From NCBI RefSeq assembly GCF_014268445.2, contig NZ_CP077089.1, positions 3,155,501 through 3,219,500 on the forward strand: DNA of 64,000 bases, read 5' to 3'. A program made the position numbers and the translations under genes. Every line of letters starts with the position of its first letter. The first letter of the stretch is position 1. The notes under the pieces were generated by a model. The model ran no database searches. It was not told the DNA's origin and was given only the letters and a program-made list of their open reading frames with translations. Positions 8,195 through 17,736 of this stretch are shown piece by piece. Source of the DNA: Pseudomonas tensinigenes. GTDB taxonomy: Bacteria > Pseudomonadota > Gammaproteobacteria > Pseudomonadales > Pseudomonadaceae.

Positions 8195-11100
8195 ATGATC
8201 AAGCATTTACCAATGGCTGCGATGGCGATGAATGAAGGTATGCAGGTTCTGTGGGACGACGGAGAGCGCATGTTCTGTCGGCGCAAACATGCGGGTGACG
8301 GTCTGGACGTGAACGTTCTCATTGCCTCGACGGCAGCGGAGCAACCTTGGCGCACCACCCTTGATCGCCTGGCCCACGAGTATTCACTCAAGGATGAACT
8401 GCAGAGCCCGTGGGCGGCTCGCCCGCTGGAGTTGCTGCGTGAAAATGGCACAGTGCAGCTGGTGCTCGAAGACCCCGGTGGCGTGCTGCTTGCCGAATTA
8501 CTTTCGGCGCCGATGCAAACCGAGACTTTTTTGCGGTTGGCCATCAGCATCTCCGTAGCGCTGGGCAAGCTGCACAACTGCGGGCTGATTCACAAAGACA
8601 TCAAGCCTGCCCATATTCTGGTCAACTGTGACGATGGTCACGCACGGCTCACCGGGTTCGGCCTGGCGTCGCGATTGCCTCGCGAGCGGCAGGCACCGGA
8701 ACCGCCCGAGACGTTGTCCGGCACGCTGGCGTATATGGCCCCGGAGCAAACGGGGCGGATGAATCGCTCGATTGATTCGCGCAGCGACCTCTATGCCTTC
8801 GGCGTCACTCTCTATCAAATGCTCACCGGTTCGCTGCCTTTTGCTGCGGCTGACCCGATGGAGTGGCTGCATTGCCATATCGCGCGCAAGCCAATGCCAC
8901 CGAATGTGCGTGTCACCACCGTGCCCGAAATGCTTTCGCAGATCGTCATGAAGTTGCTGGCCAAGACCGCTGAAGAGCGTTACCAGTCCGCGACCGGGGT
9001 CGAGCAGGATTTGCGCCGCTGTATGCAGCACTGGCAACGGCAGCAGTCAATCAGCGAATTTGCGCTGGATGAGCGGGGGATGTTCGACCGCTTGCTGATT
9101 CCCGAGAAGCTTTACGGGCGCGAATCCGAGGTCGAGACCCTGATTGCCGCTTTCAAACGCATGACGGTCAGTAGCCAGCCCGAGTGGGTGTTGATCTCCG
9201 GTTATTCGGGCATCGGCAAGTCTTCACTGGTCAGCGAATTGCATCAAACCTTGATTCCGGCACGCGGGCTGTTTGCTTGTGGCAAATTCGACCAGTACAA
9301 ACGCGATGTGCCCTATTCGACGCTGGTGCAGGCTTTTCAAAGCCTGGTGCGCACGTTGCTGAGCAAAAGCGACGCCGAGTTGGCCGGTTGGCGCGATGAA
9401 TTGCTGGCGGCGCTCGGCGCTGAGGCGTGGCTCATGACGGAGCTGATCCCGGAACTCAAGTTGATCATCGGAGAAGTGGCCGCAGTCGCTGATCTTGAAC
9501 CGCCTCAGGCGCAGCGACGCTTCCTGCGGGTATTGCGCAGATTCATCGGCGTGTTTGCCCGGGCCGAACATCCATTGACGCTTTTTCTTGACGACTTGCA
9601 GTGGCTGGACCTCGCCACGCTCCACTTGCTTGAGGAGCTACTGACCCGGTCGGACGTGAAGTATTTGCTGTTGATTGGTGCTTATCGCAGCAATGAAGTC
9701 GATGCCTCGCACCCGTTGACGGCTCGGCTGCAGTCGATAAAAACGGCGGGGGGGCGGGTGCAGGAGATGACTCTGGCGCCCCTTGCCCGGTCGCACATCG
9801 AGCAGTTGCTCGCGGAGTCGTCACAGTCCGAACGTTCCTGCATCGCGCCGCTCGCGCAATTGATTCTGGACAAAACGGCGGGCAATCCCTTTTTCGTCAT
9901 TCAGTTTTTGCAAACGCTCGTCGAGCAGGGCCTGCTGGCCTACGACCATGAAGTCCGACGCTGGGTCTGGGATGCAGACTGTATTGATGCTCAAGGTTAT
10001 ACCGATAACGTGGCCGATCTGATGATCGGTAAACTGGCACGGTTACCCGCCCAGACGCAGCAAGTCTTGCAGCAGTTGGCGTGCCTGGGCAACGTCGCTG
10101 ACCTCGCCACGCTCTCAACCGTTCTAGGCGTGGCTGCCTCGCAGATTCATTCACTGTTGTGGGAAGCGGTTCGTCACGAACTGATCACGCGTCAGGATAA
10201 CGTCTATCGATTCGTTCACGACCGGGTTCAGGAAGCGGCTTATCTGTTGATTGAAGAAACATCCCGCGCGCAAAGCCATCTGCGAATCGGTCGAATATTG
10301 GTCGCACGGACGCCAGCACGAAAGCGCGAAGAAGCGATTTTCGAGATCGTTGGCCAGCTCAATCGTGGCGCCGTATTGATGGACGAACAGGAGGAGCGCG
10401 AACAACTGGCACAGTTGAACCTGTTGGCGGGGCAACGCGCTCGGGCTTCGACGGCCTACGCATCGGCGCTGAAGTATTTCGCCCTCGGTTCAGACCTGCT
10501 GGGGGACACAGGGTGGGAGTGTCAGCGTCAATTGCTGTTCGCTCTGGAGTCTAGCCGGTCCTTGTGCGAATTTCTCACCCGGCAGTTGCCTGCCGCCGAA
10601 GCGCGCTTGAAGCGCTTATCACGACGCGCCCTGACACTGCCTGAACGCACTCAGGTCGCCTGCCTGCAAGTCGATCTCTACCTGATGCTGGATCAGAGTC
10701 ACGACGCGGTGGCGGTCTGTCTAGCGTTCCTGCGTCATCTGGGCATCGATTGGCCGGCACATCCCGGTGACGCAGAGGTGGAAGATGAATACCTGCGCAT
10801 CGAGCGTCAGCTCGGCGGCAGACGCATCGAGGCGTTGATCGACCTGCCGCCCATGGAGGACGCCGTTGCTCTGGCCACTCTTGAGGCGTTATCCAAGCTG
10901 ATTGTGGCGGCGCTGCACATGGACGGTAATCTTCCCGGCCTGGCTATCTGCCGAGCGATCAACCTGAGTATCGAGCACGGTAATAGCGATGCTTCGTGCG
11001 TGGCCTATGCCAACGTTCCGAGGATCGCCGGACGGCGTTTTGCCGATTACCCGGCGGGTTTGGCTTTCGCTGAACTTGGCTGTCGACTGGTCGAGCGGCG

Positions 11101-13723
11101 AGGCCTGGAGCGTTATCAGGCGCGCACTCAACTGGCGTTTTTGCTGTTTGCCCAACGCTGGGTTCAACCGGTGCGCACCTGTGTTGCGCCATTGCGTCAA
11201 GTGTTCGAGGTGGCCAACCGCACGGGCGATTTGCCGGTCGGCGCTTTCGCCGGTAACAGTCTGGTCTCCAATCTGTTGGCCACTGGCGAACCGTTGGCCG
11301 AACTGCAAGGCGAAGCCGAACGCGGTCTGGCCTACGCCCGGAAAATAGGCTTTGGTCTGGGCATCGATTTCATCGAAGCACAGTTGGGGTTTATCCAGAT
11401 GCTGCGTGGCCAGACGCGGCCTTTCGGCCGACTCGAAGCTGCGCCACCTTCTGACCTTGGTAACGAGCATCGCCAGACATCCACTTCGCTGGTGTCCGCT
11501 TGTTGGCGTTCGATTCGCAGGTTGCAAGCCAGCTATTTCGCGGGTGATTACCCAGCGGCTACCCAGGCGGGCCTGATCGCTCAGAAGTTGTTGCGGTCGT
11601 CACACGCATTCATTGAAGAGGCCGAATACTCCTTCTACAGCGCCCTGACAGCTGCCGGCCTGTGCAGCGCTGCCTCTGCCCAAACCCGACAGGCATCCCT
11701 TGCAGACATTGGCATGCACCATCGGCAACTGCAGGTGTGGGCTGATCTCTGCGCGCAGAACTACGCCAGTCACGCCACGCTGGTGGCCGGTGAAATGGCA
11801 CGTATTGAAGGCCGATACCTGGACGCCGAGCAGGCCTATGAACAGGCTATTCATCTCGCGCAGAGCACTGGGTTTTTGCATATCGAAGCTCTGGCCAATG
11901 AACTGGCGTCGCGCTTTTATGCGCAGCGTGGCCTGGGAAAAATTGCCCGAATGTACCTGCAGGATGCCTGTTACGGCTATCGACGCTGGGGAGCCGAGGG
12001 CAAGGTTCGGCAACTGGAGGCTGACCATCCGTTTCTGCGCGTCGAACAACCGGTACTCGGGCCGACCACCACAATCGCCACACCGGTCGAACAGCTGGAC
12101 CTCGCCACAGTGCTGAAGGTCTCGCAAGCGGCGTCCAGTGAGATCGTCCTGGAGCGGCTGATCGAAATGATCATGCGCACAGCCATCGAACAGGCGGGCG
12201 CCGAACGCGGTGTGTTGATCCTGACGCAGGCCGGTGAACAGCGGATTGTTGCCGAAGCGACGACCCGCGATGACACCACGCAGTTGGCCCTTCGTGATGA
12301 GCCGGTGAGTGCGGCGCTGATACCTCAGTCGATCCTTTTCCATGTGCTGCGTACCCAGGAGAATCTGTTTCTGGATGACGCGCTGGCCGAGCCGCCGTTC
12401 GCCGTCGATCCTTACGTCATCGAGCACTGCGCACGCTCGGTTCTGTGCCTGCCGCTGATGCACCAGGCGAAGCTGATCGGCGCGTTGTACCTGGAGAACA
12501 ATCTGAGCTCGCGAGTGTTCAGCCCGACGCGGATTGCAGCGTTGAAACTGGTCGCTTCGCAGGGTGCCATCTCACTGGTCAATGCGCGTCTGTACCGTGA
12601 TATTGCAGTGCGCGAGGCGAAAATCCGTCGTCTGGTTGACGCCGATATCATCGGCATCTTGTTCTGGACGACTGAGGGCGAGATTGTCGAAGCCAATGAC
12701 GCATTTCTGCGCATGGTCGGTTACACGCGCGAGGATGTGGTTTCGGGGCGTGTGCGGTGGCGAGAAATGACCCCGCCGGAGTTTCGCGATGTCAGCGAAA
12801 CGGCCATGGCCGACGCCGTGCGAACCGGGCACGCGCCGCCATTCGAGAAGCAATACTTCAGGAAGGATGGCAGCCGCCTGCCGGCGCTCGTCGGTCTGGC
12901 CATACTTGAAAGCAGTCAGCAGCAGGGCGTTGCGTTCGTCCTTGATCTGACCGAGCGAAAACTCGCCGAAGCCAGCAATCGCGCCAGCGAGCAGCGTTAT
13001 CGCGAGATTCAGGCGGAACTGGCGCATGCCTGTCGCGTCGCGACGATGGGCCAGCTTGCCGCATCGATCGCTCACGAAGTCAGTCAACCGCTGGCCTCGA
13101 CACTCGCCAGTGCGCAGGCGGCGGTACGTTGGCTGACCGCCCAGCCAGCGAACATCGAGGAAGTGCGATTGTGCCTTGAACGTATCGTCAAGGATGCCAA
13201 TCGGGGCAGTGAGGTATTGGCGCGCATTCGCGGGCTGATCCGCAAATCGCCACAACCCAGGGAGTCGGTCAACCTCAACGACGTTATCGGCGAAGTCATT
13301 GAAATCACTCGCGGTCAGGCCCAGAAGGGCGATGTAGCGGTTCATCTGCAGCTGTTGCCCGGGTTGCCTCGGGTCAACGGCGATCGGGTCGAACTGCAAC
13401 AGGTGGTGCTCAATTTGATGATGAATGCGCTGGAGGCCATGGGCAGCACAAGTGCCGGCGAGAGAGCGCTGGGCTTGCGCACGCAGATCACGGAGACGGG
13501 GCAGGTATGGGTCAGCGTCAGCGATTCCGGGCCGGGGTTCGGCGCGCAGTCCTGTGAACATCTCTTCACGCCGTTTTACACCACCAAACCCAGTGGCCTG
13601 GGCATGGGCCTGGCGATTTGCCGATCGACCATCGAGATCCATGGCGGGCAACTCTGGGCCTGCGCCAACGAACCCTGCGGTGCGATTGTTCAGTTTGTCC
13701 TGCCCGCCGAAATGGTTGGTTGA
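8195..13723 (+). CDS. Trifunctional Ser/Thr kinase, AAA ATPase and sensor histidine kinase
   Basis: A giant 1842-residue signalling protein. Domains in order: eukaryotic-type Ser/Thr kinase (about 20-280; HKDIKPAHIL catalytic loop near 132, YMAPEQ, DLYAFGVTLYQML); AAA/predicted ATPase with Walker A GYSGIGKSS near 335 and Walker B FLDDLQWLD; a long helical, TPR-like middle (700-1290); GAF (about 1300-1465); PAS (about 1472-1590); HisKA with the phospho-accepting His at 1627 in SIAHEVSQP; and HATPase (NALEAM, GPGFG, GLGMGLAI). The DFG motif of the first kinase is TGFG, as far as read, which may impair metal binding. A stand-alone response regulator partner is not adjacent. No transmembrane segment is seen, so it is cytoplasmic. 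Confidence 0.92.
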   Translation: MIKHLPMAAMAMNEGMQVLWDDGERMFCRRKHAGDGLDVNVLIASTAAEQPWRTTLDRLAHEYSLKDELQSPWAARPLELLRENGTVQLVLEDPGGVLLAELLSAPMQTETFLRLAISISVALGKLHNCGLIHKDIKPAHILVNCDDGHARLTGFGLASRLPRERQAPEPPETLSGTLAYMAPEQTGRMNRSIDSRSDLYAFGVTLYQMLTGSLPFAAADPMEWLHCHIARKPMPPNVRVTTVPEMLSQIVMKLLAKTAEERYQSATGVEQDLRRCMQHWQRQQSISEFALDERGMFDRLLIPEKLYGRESEVETLIAAFKRMTVSSQPEWVLISGYSGIGKSSLVSELHQTLIPARGLFACGKFDQYKRDVPYSTLVQAFQSLVRTLLSKSDAELAGWRDELLAALGAEAWLMTELIPELKLIIGEVAAVADLEPPQAQRRFLRVLRRFIGVFARAEHPLTLFLDDLQWLDLATLHLLEELLTRSDVKYLLLIGAYRSNEVDASHPLTARLQSIKTAGGRVQEMTLAPLARSHIEQLLAESSQSERSCIAPLAQLILDKTAGNPFFVIQFLQTLVEQGLLAYDHEVRRWVWDADCIDAQGYTDNVADLMIGKLARLPAQTQQVLQQLACLGNVADLATLSTVLGVAASQIHSLLWEAVRHELITRQDNVYRFVHDRVQEAAYLLIEETSRAQSHLRIGRILVARTPARKREEAIFEIVGQLNRGAVLMDEQEEREQLAQLNLLAGQRARASTAYASALKYFALGSDLLGDTGWECQRQLLFALESSRSLCEFLTRQLPAAEARLKRLSRRALTLPERTQVACLQVDLYLMLDQSHDAVAVCLAFLRHLGIDWPAHPGDAEVEDEYLRIERQLGGRRIEALIDLPPMEDAVALATLEALSKLIVAALHMDGNLPGLAICRAINLSIEHGNSDASCVAYANVPRIAGRRFADYPAGLAFAELGCRLVERRGLERYQARTQLAFLLFAQRWVQPVRTCVAPLRQVFEVANRTGDLPVGAFAGNSLVSNLLATGEPLAELQGEAERGLAYARKIGFGLGIDFIEAQLGFIQMLRGQTRPFGRLEAAPPSDLGNEHRQTSTSLVSACWRSIRRLQASYFAGDYPAATQAGLIAQKLLRSSHAFIEEAEYSFYSALTAAGLCSAASAQTRQASLADIGMHHRQLQVWADLCAQNYASHATLVAGEMARIEGRYLDAEQAYEQAIHLAQSTGFLHIEALANELASRFYAQRGLGKIARMYLQDACYGYRRWGAEGKVRQLEADHPFLRVEQPVLGPTTTIATPVEQLDLATVLKVSQAASSEIVLERLIEMIMRTAIEQAGAERGVLILTQAGEQRIVAEATTRDDTTQLALRDEPVSAALIPQSILFHVLRTQENLFLDDALAEPPFAVDPYVIEHCARSVLCLPLMHQAKLIGALYLENNLSSRVFSPTRIAALKLVASQGAISLVNARLYRDIAVREAKIRRLVDADIIGILFWTTEGEIVEANDAFLRMVGYTREDVVSGRVRWREMTPPEFRDVSETAMADAVRTGHAPPFEKQYFRKDGSRLPALVGLAILESSQQQGVAFVLDLTERKLAEASNRASEQRYREIQAELAHACRVATMGQLAASIAHEVSQPLASTLASAQAAVRWLTAQPANIEEVRLCLERIVKDANRGSEVLARIRGLIRKSPQPRESVNLNDVIGEVIEITRGQAQKGDVAVHLQLLPGLPRVNGDRVELQQVVLNLMMNALEAMGSTSAGERALGLRTQITETGQVWVSVSDSGPGFGAQSCEHLFTPFYTTKPSGLGMGLAICRSTIEIHGGQLWACANEPCGAIVQFVLPAEMVG

Positions 13724-13753
13724 CTGGCTCATCGAGCAGATCGGCCGGGGCGC

Positions 13754-13793
13754 AAAAAAAACGCCCGCCAAAACAATCAATGGCGGGCGTTTG
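13754..13793 (-). terminator. Terminator between kinase and PpyR-like gene
   Basis: An 11-bp stem (AACGCCCGCCA, 13760-13770, with TGGCGGGCGTT, 13781-13791). On the minus strand it is followed by eight T, so it chiefly ends the oxidoreductase/PpyR-like unit; it may also stop the kinase transcript. Confidence 0.85.
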
Positions 13794-13848
13794 GGAAGTG
13801 CCGGCGCAGCAAGGAGAGCGCTGCCCCGGTCAGGGACTTGATTTCAGA

Positions 13849-14097
13849 TCAGGCAGCGCGCCCGTTTTGCTCAAGGCGCAGGCGATTGAACCCCACCAGG
13901 CGCATGACGTAACCGAGTTTGATTGCCGTGGGCCCGAGTATCGTCAACGCATGGGCGGCCACCAGTTCAGGCAACGTCAGGTGCGCGTCAATGCCGTAAG
14001 CCAGGATGACCCCGACGACGAGCATGATCAGCCCGCCGAGCAGCAAAGCGAGTGACAGCTTCAGCACCCGATAGGTACTTTCGAAAAAGCTGAACAT
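13849..14097 (-). CDS. Small two-span membrane protein, PpyR-like
   Basis: An 82-residue protein starting MFSFFESTYRVL with two hydrophobic helices (about residues 13-34 and 44-65) and the conserved-looking run HALTILGPTAIKLGYVMR. It resembles the short protein annotated in Pseudomonas as PpyR, a membrane regulator named for effects on psl and pyoverdine genes; that link is from memory and was not checked. It starts 13 bp after the oxidoreductase gene, so the two form an operon. Its promoter would be the shared-architecture one near 15.5 kb. Confidence 0.6.
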   Translation of the reverse strand: MFSFFESTYRVLKLSLALLLGGLIMLVVGVILAYGIDAHLTLPELVAAHALTILGPTAIKLGYVMRLVGFNRLRLEQNGRAA

Positions 14098-14110
14098 CGT
14101 CCGACGCGGC

Positions 14111-15313
14111 TCAAGCCACTGGGATCAACGGATCGGCAGCCGCCAGTGCCGTCGCCCGATCCGCTGCCGGTGGGTAGATCCACACGGTATTGATCTGCGT
14201 CTTGAGCTCTTTGGCCTCCTGCCCGACCAGTTTCAACTGACGGTCCCAGCCTTCGGTGTAGACCGCGCCCCAGGCTCCCAGATCAAGGCAGGTCACATAC
14301 TTGGGCTGGCTGTAGGTCATCGGTTCGACGCCCAGCAGATCCGCGGCGACGTTGTTGCCGGCATACCGACCCAGACAAATAGCGTGTTGGCAGGACATGG
14401 CAGCGAAGTTACCGACGGTATCGGTAGCGGCGTACGCGACATCGCCGGCGGCAAAAACATCGGTGTGGCCGAGCACTTTCAGGTGGCCGTCGACATGCAG
14501 GCGGCCTTGCGGATCGCGGGTGCCGGCCACCTGTTCAGTGAGCGCACTGGCGCGGAAACCAACGGTCCAGATGACCGTGCTCGCCTCGATGCGCTGTCCA
14601 TCGGCCAGGGTGACACCACCGGCATCGACGGCGGCGACGGAAGCGTCAAGCACCCATTCGACGCCCAGTTCTCTGGACGCTTCGACGATGGAAGGTCGAA
14701 TGCCATCACCCAGCGACGCGGCGATCTGCGGGCCCCGATCCACTACGATTACGCGGATATCGGCGTCGTTGCCCAGTGCAGCACGCAAGCGGGCCGGTAG
14801 TTCGGTCGCGGTTTCGATACCGGTGAAACCACCGCCAGCCACCACCACGGTGTTGCGAGCAGCGCTCGGCGGCAGGCTCTTCAACGACTTGATATGGGCT
14901 TCGAGGCGAGCGGCCTCTTCAATCCCATCGACGTCGAAAGCATGCTCGATAATGCCTTCCAGCGCCGGACGGATAACGCGGCTGCCAGCAGCCAGCACCA
15001 GGCGATCGTAGCTCAGCGTGCCCTGCGCGCCGGCGGCGTCGGTGTAGGTGACGCGTTTGCTGTCGGTGTCGATGTTGTCAGCGCTGCCTTTGACGAATGT
15101 CACCCCGACGGCCTCGAACAGTTCGCCCAGGGGGGCCTTCATGGTATGGACATCCGGCTCGTAAAAACGCGGGCGGATACGCAGTTCCGCCTGCGGAGCG
15201 AGGAGGGTGATCTGCACATCGTTACGATCATGCTGGTCCAGCAGGCGGGCTGCGCTCAAGGCACTCCAGACGCCACCAAACCCTGCGCCAATAACCAGAA
15301 TATGCTGTTTCAT
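14111..15313 (-). CDS. NAD(P)/FAD-dependent oxidoreductase, NDH-2-like
   Basis: A 400-residue flavoprotein of the pyridine nucleotide-disulphide oxidoreductase fold. The N-terminal GAGFGGVWSALSAARL binds FAD, VVVAGGGFTGIETATEL binds NAD(P)H, and VFAAGDVAYA is the second FAD motif. There is no CxxxxC redox pair, which places it with type II NADH dehydrogenases and related quinone reductases rather than glutathione-reductase types. Substrate is unknown. It is the first gene of a two-gene unit with the PpyR-like protein, and a promoter of the 5-member shared class lies 166-216 bp upstream. Confidence 0.85.
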   Translation of the reverse strand: MKQHILVIGAGFGGVWSALSAARLLDQHDRNDVQITLLAPQAELRIRPRFYEPDVHTMKAPLGELFEAVGVTFVKGSADNIDTDSKRVTYTDAAGAQGTLSYDRLVLAAGSRVIRPALEGIIEHAFDVDGIEEAARLEAHIKSLKSLPPSAARNTVVVAGGGFTGIETATELPARLRAALGNDADIRVIVVDRGPQIAASLGDGIRPSIVEASRELGVEWVLDASVAAVDAGGVTLADGQRIEASTVIWTVGFRASALTEQVAGTRDPQGRLHVDGHLKVLGHTDVFAAGDVAYAATDTVGNFAAMSCQHAICLGRYAGNNVAADLLGVEPMTYSQPKYVTCLDLGAWGAVYTEGWDRQLKLVGQEAKELKTQINTVWIYPPAADRATALAAADPLIPVA

Positions 15314-15470
15314 CGGATGACTCCTGAAGAAAAATGGATCATTTAACGGGCAGTCTGTTCAGGCGTGACCGTTTCCAGGTCACGCGATGTGCAGGCTGCA
15401 ATCAACGACCGCCGTGCGCGTGCCGGTTTGATTCGCTGGAGGAAATGCTATCGGGTCAACGTTGGCGAAA

Positions 15471-15529
15471 CACTTCTACATAGGGTCAGCGCCGCCATGC
15501 CTAGGTGTGAGGCGGACATACCCAGGTAT
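15471..15529 (-). promoter_or_regulatory. Shared-architecture promoter, copy 1 (oxidoreductase unit)
   Basis: On the minus strand: site 1 ATACCTGGGTAT (15529-15518), site 2 ACACCTAGGCAT starting 21 bp on (15508-15497), TGACCC at +41, and GTAGAAGTG at +50 (15479-15471). TATGTA at 15482-15477 fits a -10 box. The -35 slot, 17 bp before it, falls on CCTAGG inside site 2, as in activator-dependent promoters. Confidence 0.75.
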
Positions 15530-15542
15530 ATAGGGAGGACGG

Positions 15543-15917
15543 TCAGGCGGGGCGATTGAGGATGGCGTCGATGCAGGCCAGGAGTTCGCTGCAAGGGAAT
15601 GGCTTGGGAAACCAGGCCACGGGTTCGGCGGACTTTGCGCTCAGGCGAGGTGGGCAGCCCTGGTAACCGGTGATGAAAATGATCGGCACACGAATGCCTC
15701 TGGCACAGAGTTGATCGTACATTTGAATGCCCGACAGACCGGGCATCTGTATATCTGAAATGAGGCAGCGTGTGTGTTGCGCTGCACTCGAGGACAGAAA
15801 TGCCTCGGCGCTGGCGTACAACTGCACGGTGTACCCGTTGGACCGCAACAGACTGTCGAGCGCCATGCGTACGGACTCATCATCGTCGACAACCGAAACA
15901 ACAGCAGTGTGGGCCAT
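15543..15917 (-). CDS. Single-domain response regulator (receiver only)
   Basis: A 124-residue receiver domain with no output domain. Acidic pocket D11-D13 (VVDDDE), phospho-acceptor D55 (CLISDIQMPG), Thr in IIFITGY and Lys in WFPKPFP are all present, so phosphorylation should be possible. It resembles FixJ-type receivers and is a clear paralogue of the receiver at 19279-19653 (the stretch after D55 is CLISDIQMPG in both). It could relay phosphate among the kinases of this island or act as a phosphate sink. It is transcribed apart from the flanking genes. Confidence 0.9.
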   Translation of the reverse strand: MAHTAVVSVVDDDESVRMALDSLLRSNGYTVQLYASAEAFLSSSAAQHTRCLISDIQMPGLSGIQMYDQLCARGIRVPIIFITGYQGCPPRLSAKSAEPVAWFPKPFPCSELLACIDAILNRPA

Positions 15918-15974
15918 TTCTATACCAGGACGATCTCGGGTAGCCCAGCAAGGACGCCCGCCATTTGCGCAAGA

Positions 15975-16014
15975 TACGCCGCTCGATCAAGCGGCGTACT
16001 TATACGTGCGTATA
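15975..16014. promoter_or_regulatory. Two palindromes upstream of the receiver gene
   Basis: TACGCCGC and GCGGCGTA (15975-15982, 15991-15998) form an inverted repeat with an 8-nt spacer, and TATACGTGCGTATA (16001-16014) is a perfect palindrome directly beside it. Both lie 58-97 bp upstream of the receiver start. The second resembles the island motif ATACC-N2-GGTAT with C and G exchanged, but the rest of the shared architecture is missing. Confidence 0.45.
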
Positions 16015-16074
16015 GAAATCGCATTGAACTTTCGCGGTTCTGCAGGGTAGCGCGTGGCGCAGATCACACGGCTG

Positions 16075-17094
16075 TCAGCGTGAAAACCGGCTGCGGTATT
16101 CGCGCGGCGTAATCGAGAGGTGACGGTGGAAGGTATAGCGCATGCGCTCCTCGTCGCCGAAGCCGCATAACTGTGCGATCTGATCGATGTTGCGCTCAGA
16201 GTCCTCGAGCAGCCGCCGTGCGGCTTCCAGGCGAAACAGCTCCAGCGCTTTCGCAGGCGTACGCCCCAGCTTGTTTTTGTAGACGCGGGCAAAGTTGCGG
16301 GTGCTCATCTGCGCCTGGCGCGCCAGTGACTCGACTGTCAGACGAGGGTCGCTGAGGTTATCGCTGATCCATAGATGCAAAGCGTCAAAGCTGCCTCGGT
16401 CGTCAGTTTGCGCTTGCAGCAACTGGCTGAATTGCGCTTGCCCTCCTGGGCGCTTGAGAAACACCACCAGTTCCCGTGCGACTTCCAGTGCGACGTCGCG
16501 ACCGCAATCGGCTTCGACCAGTGCCAGTGCCATGTCGATGCCGGTGCTCACGCCCGCCGAGGTCCAGAGCGTACCTTGCTGGATGAAAATCGCATCAAGG
16601 TCGACATCGATGCCGGGGAAACCATGCTTGAGCAGGTCGCACATCGCCCAGTGCGTGGTCGCGCGCAAACCTTCAAGCAGTCCGGCCTGGGCCAGCAGAA
16701 AGGTGCCGCTGCATACCGATGCGGTGCGTCCGGCCTTGACCGACGCCTCGCGCAGCCAGTTCACCAGGGCGACTTCGTCAATCAGCGCCTGACGAATGTC
16801 GGGCGCGCCGGGCACGATCAGGGTGTCGATTGCCAATCCATCGAAAGTGGCCAGGGATGTGGTGTGCACCGACAGCCCCTCGGCCGTGGCGATCAGTCCA
16901 CCTGCAAGGCTTGCCGTGTGTATGTCGTAGCCAGGCAGGCCGCGGACGGCCATGGCTTTGGACGCGGCCCAAAATACGGTTTGCGCACCGGTCAGGTCCA
17001 GCAGACCCATGTGTGGGTACGCGAGAAACACCAATGTGCGCGGTTGAACGCGCAGATTGCTGATGTGGTGAGTCTCGGGAAGAATCGAGTTCAT
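16075..17094 (-). CDS. GlxA-type transcriptional regulator (DJ-1/PfpI plus AraC HTH)
   Basis: A 339-residue regulator. The N-terminal DJ-1/PfpI domain (VFLAYPHMGLLDLTGAQTVF; nucleophile-elbow Cys in ASVCSGTFLLA; TSAGVSTGIDMAL) is followed by two AraC-type helix-turn-helix units (LTVESLARQAQMSTRNFARVYKN and IDQIAQLCGFGDEERMRYTFHRH). Such proteins usually sense a small molecule and control catabolic genes. The start is ambiguous: ATG at 17094 gives the usual N-terminus but has no clear ribosome site, and a GTG at 17160 would add 22 residues. The N-terminal half is paralogous to the DJ-1 protein at 20356-21048. Confidence 0.88.
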   Translation of the reverse strand: MNSILPETHHISNLRVQPRTLVFLAYPHMGLLDLTGAQTVFWAASKAMAVRGLPGYDIHTASLAGGLIATAEGLSVHTTSLATFDGLAIDTLIVPGAPDIRQALIDEVALVNWLREASVKAGRTASVCSGTFLLAQAGLLEGLRATTHWAMCDLLKHGFPGIDVDLDAIFIQQGTLWTSAGVSTGIDMALALVEADCGRDVALEVARELVVFLKRPGGQAQFSQLLQAQTDDRGSFDALHLWISDNLSDPRLTVESLARQAQMSTRNFARVYKNKLGRTPAKALELFRLEAARRLLEDSERNIDQIAQLCGFGDEERMRYTFHRHLSITPREYRSRFSR

Positions 17095-17276
17095 GATTGC
17101 ATTGAGGCCCGGTACGAATGATTGAGGTATTGGCAGCCATCCGTTTTGGCCGTAATCCACGGTTATAAGTCATAAGCCTTTCGCGCGCCAGCCGGCATGT
17201 GTTGGCGGGCGAAACGCTCTTCTCACTGAATGACGGGGGGCCCGAGTATCAGCGAGAAGGGCGCAGACATGGCGGG

Positions 17277-17666
17277 TCAGCGACAGGCCAGGCAGAAACT
17301 GGCGACCGCGCCGGCGCCATAGGTTGCGCTGTTGTCTGCCACGCGATTTTCGATCAAACGATCCGAGCCGCCTTCGGCGATTTGATTCTGCTGCAGGCGA
17401 TCGGAGCCGTCGGCGGCGACTTGACGTTCTCGCAGACGCTCGGCGCCGTCGGCGGCAAGTTGACGTTCTTTCAAACGCTCAGCACCGCCTTCAGCGACAT
17501 GCTGATCCCTGGCCTTGTGGCGCGTGTGTTGCAACAACGGCGCAGATGCATCCCGGTCACCCCCGGCGCGACCGCCACTGCGAACTTCAGTGGCATATAT
17601 CGTTGATGACAGACAGCTGACGGTGCTCATCAATGCCATGCTCAGAAACAGATTGGGTAGTTTCAT
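17277..17666 (-). CDS. Exported protein with four 13-residue repeats
   Basis: A 129-residue protein with a signal peptide (about 1-25, cleavage after STIYA) and four tandem 13-residue units from about residue 58 to 110. Each unit follows A-x-x-G-x-x-R-L-x-x-x-x-V/I/L: AEGGAERLKERQL, AADGAERLRERQV, AADGSDRLQQNQI and AEGGSDRLIENRV. The start is ATG at 17666; a GTG four codons upstream is possible. A shared-class promoter lies 79 bp upstream. Function is unknown. Regular short repeats with alternating acidic and basic residues suggest a helical or solenoid periplasmic protein. Confidence 0.75.
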   Translation of the reverse strand: MKLPNLFLSMALMSTVSCLSSTIYATEVRSGGRAGGDRDASAPLLQHTRHKARDQHVAEGGAERLKERQLAADGAERLRERQVAADGSDRLQQNQIAEGGSDRLIENRVADNSATYGAGAVASFCLACR

Positions 17667-17736
17667 TGTTTGATCCACTCATTAATTATGGAAGTTTGCA
17701 CAACAGCATCAATTTTAATGAAGTGGTGAATTTCGG

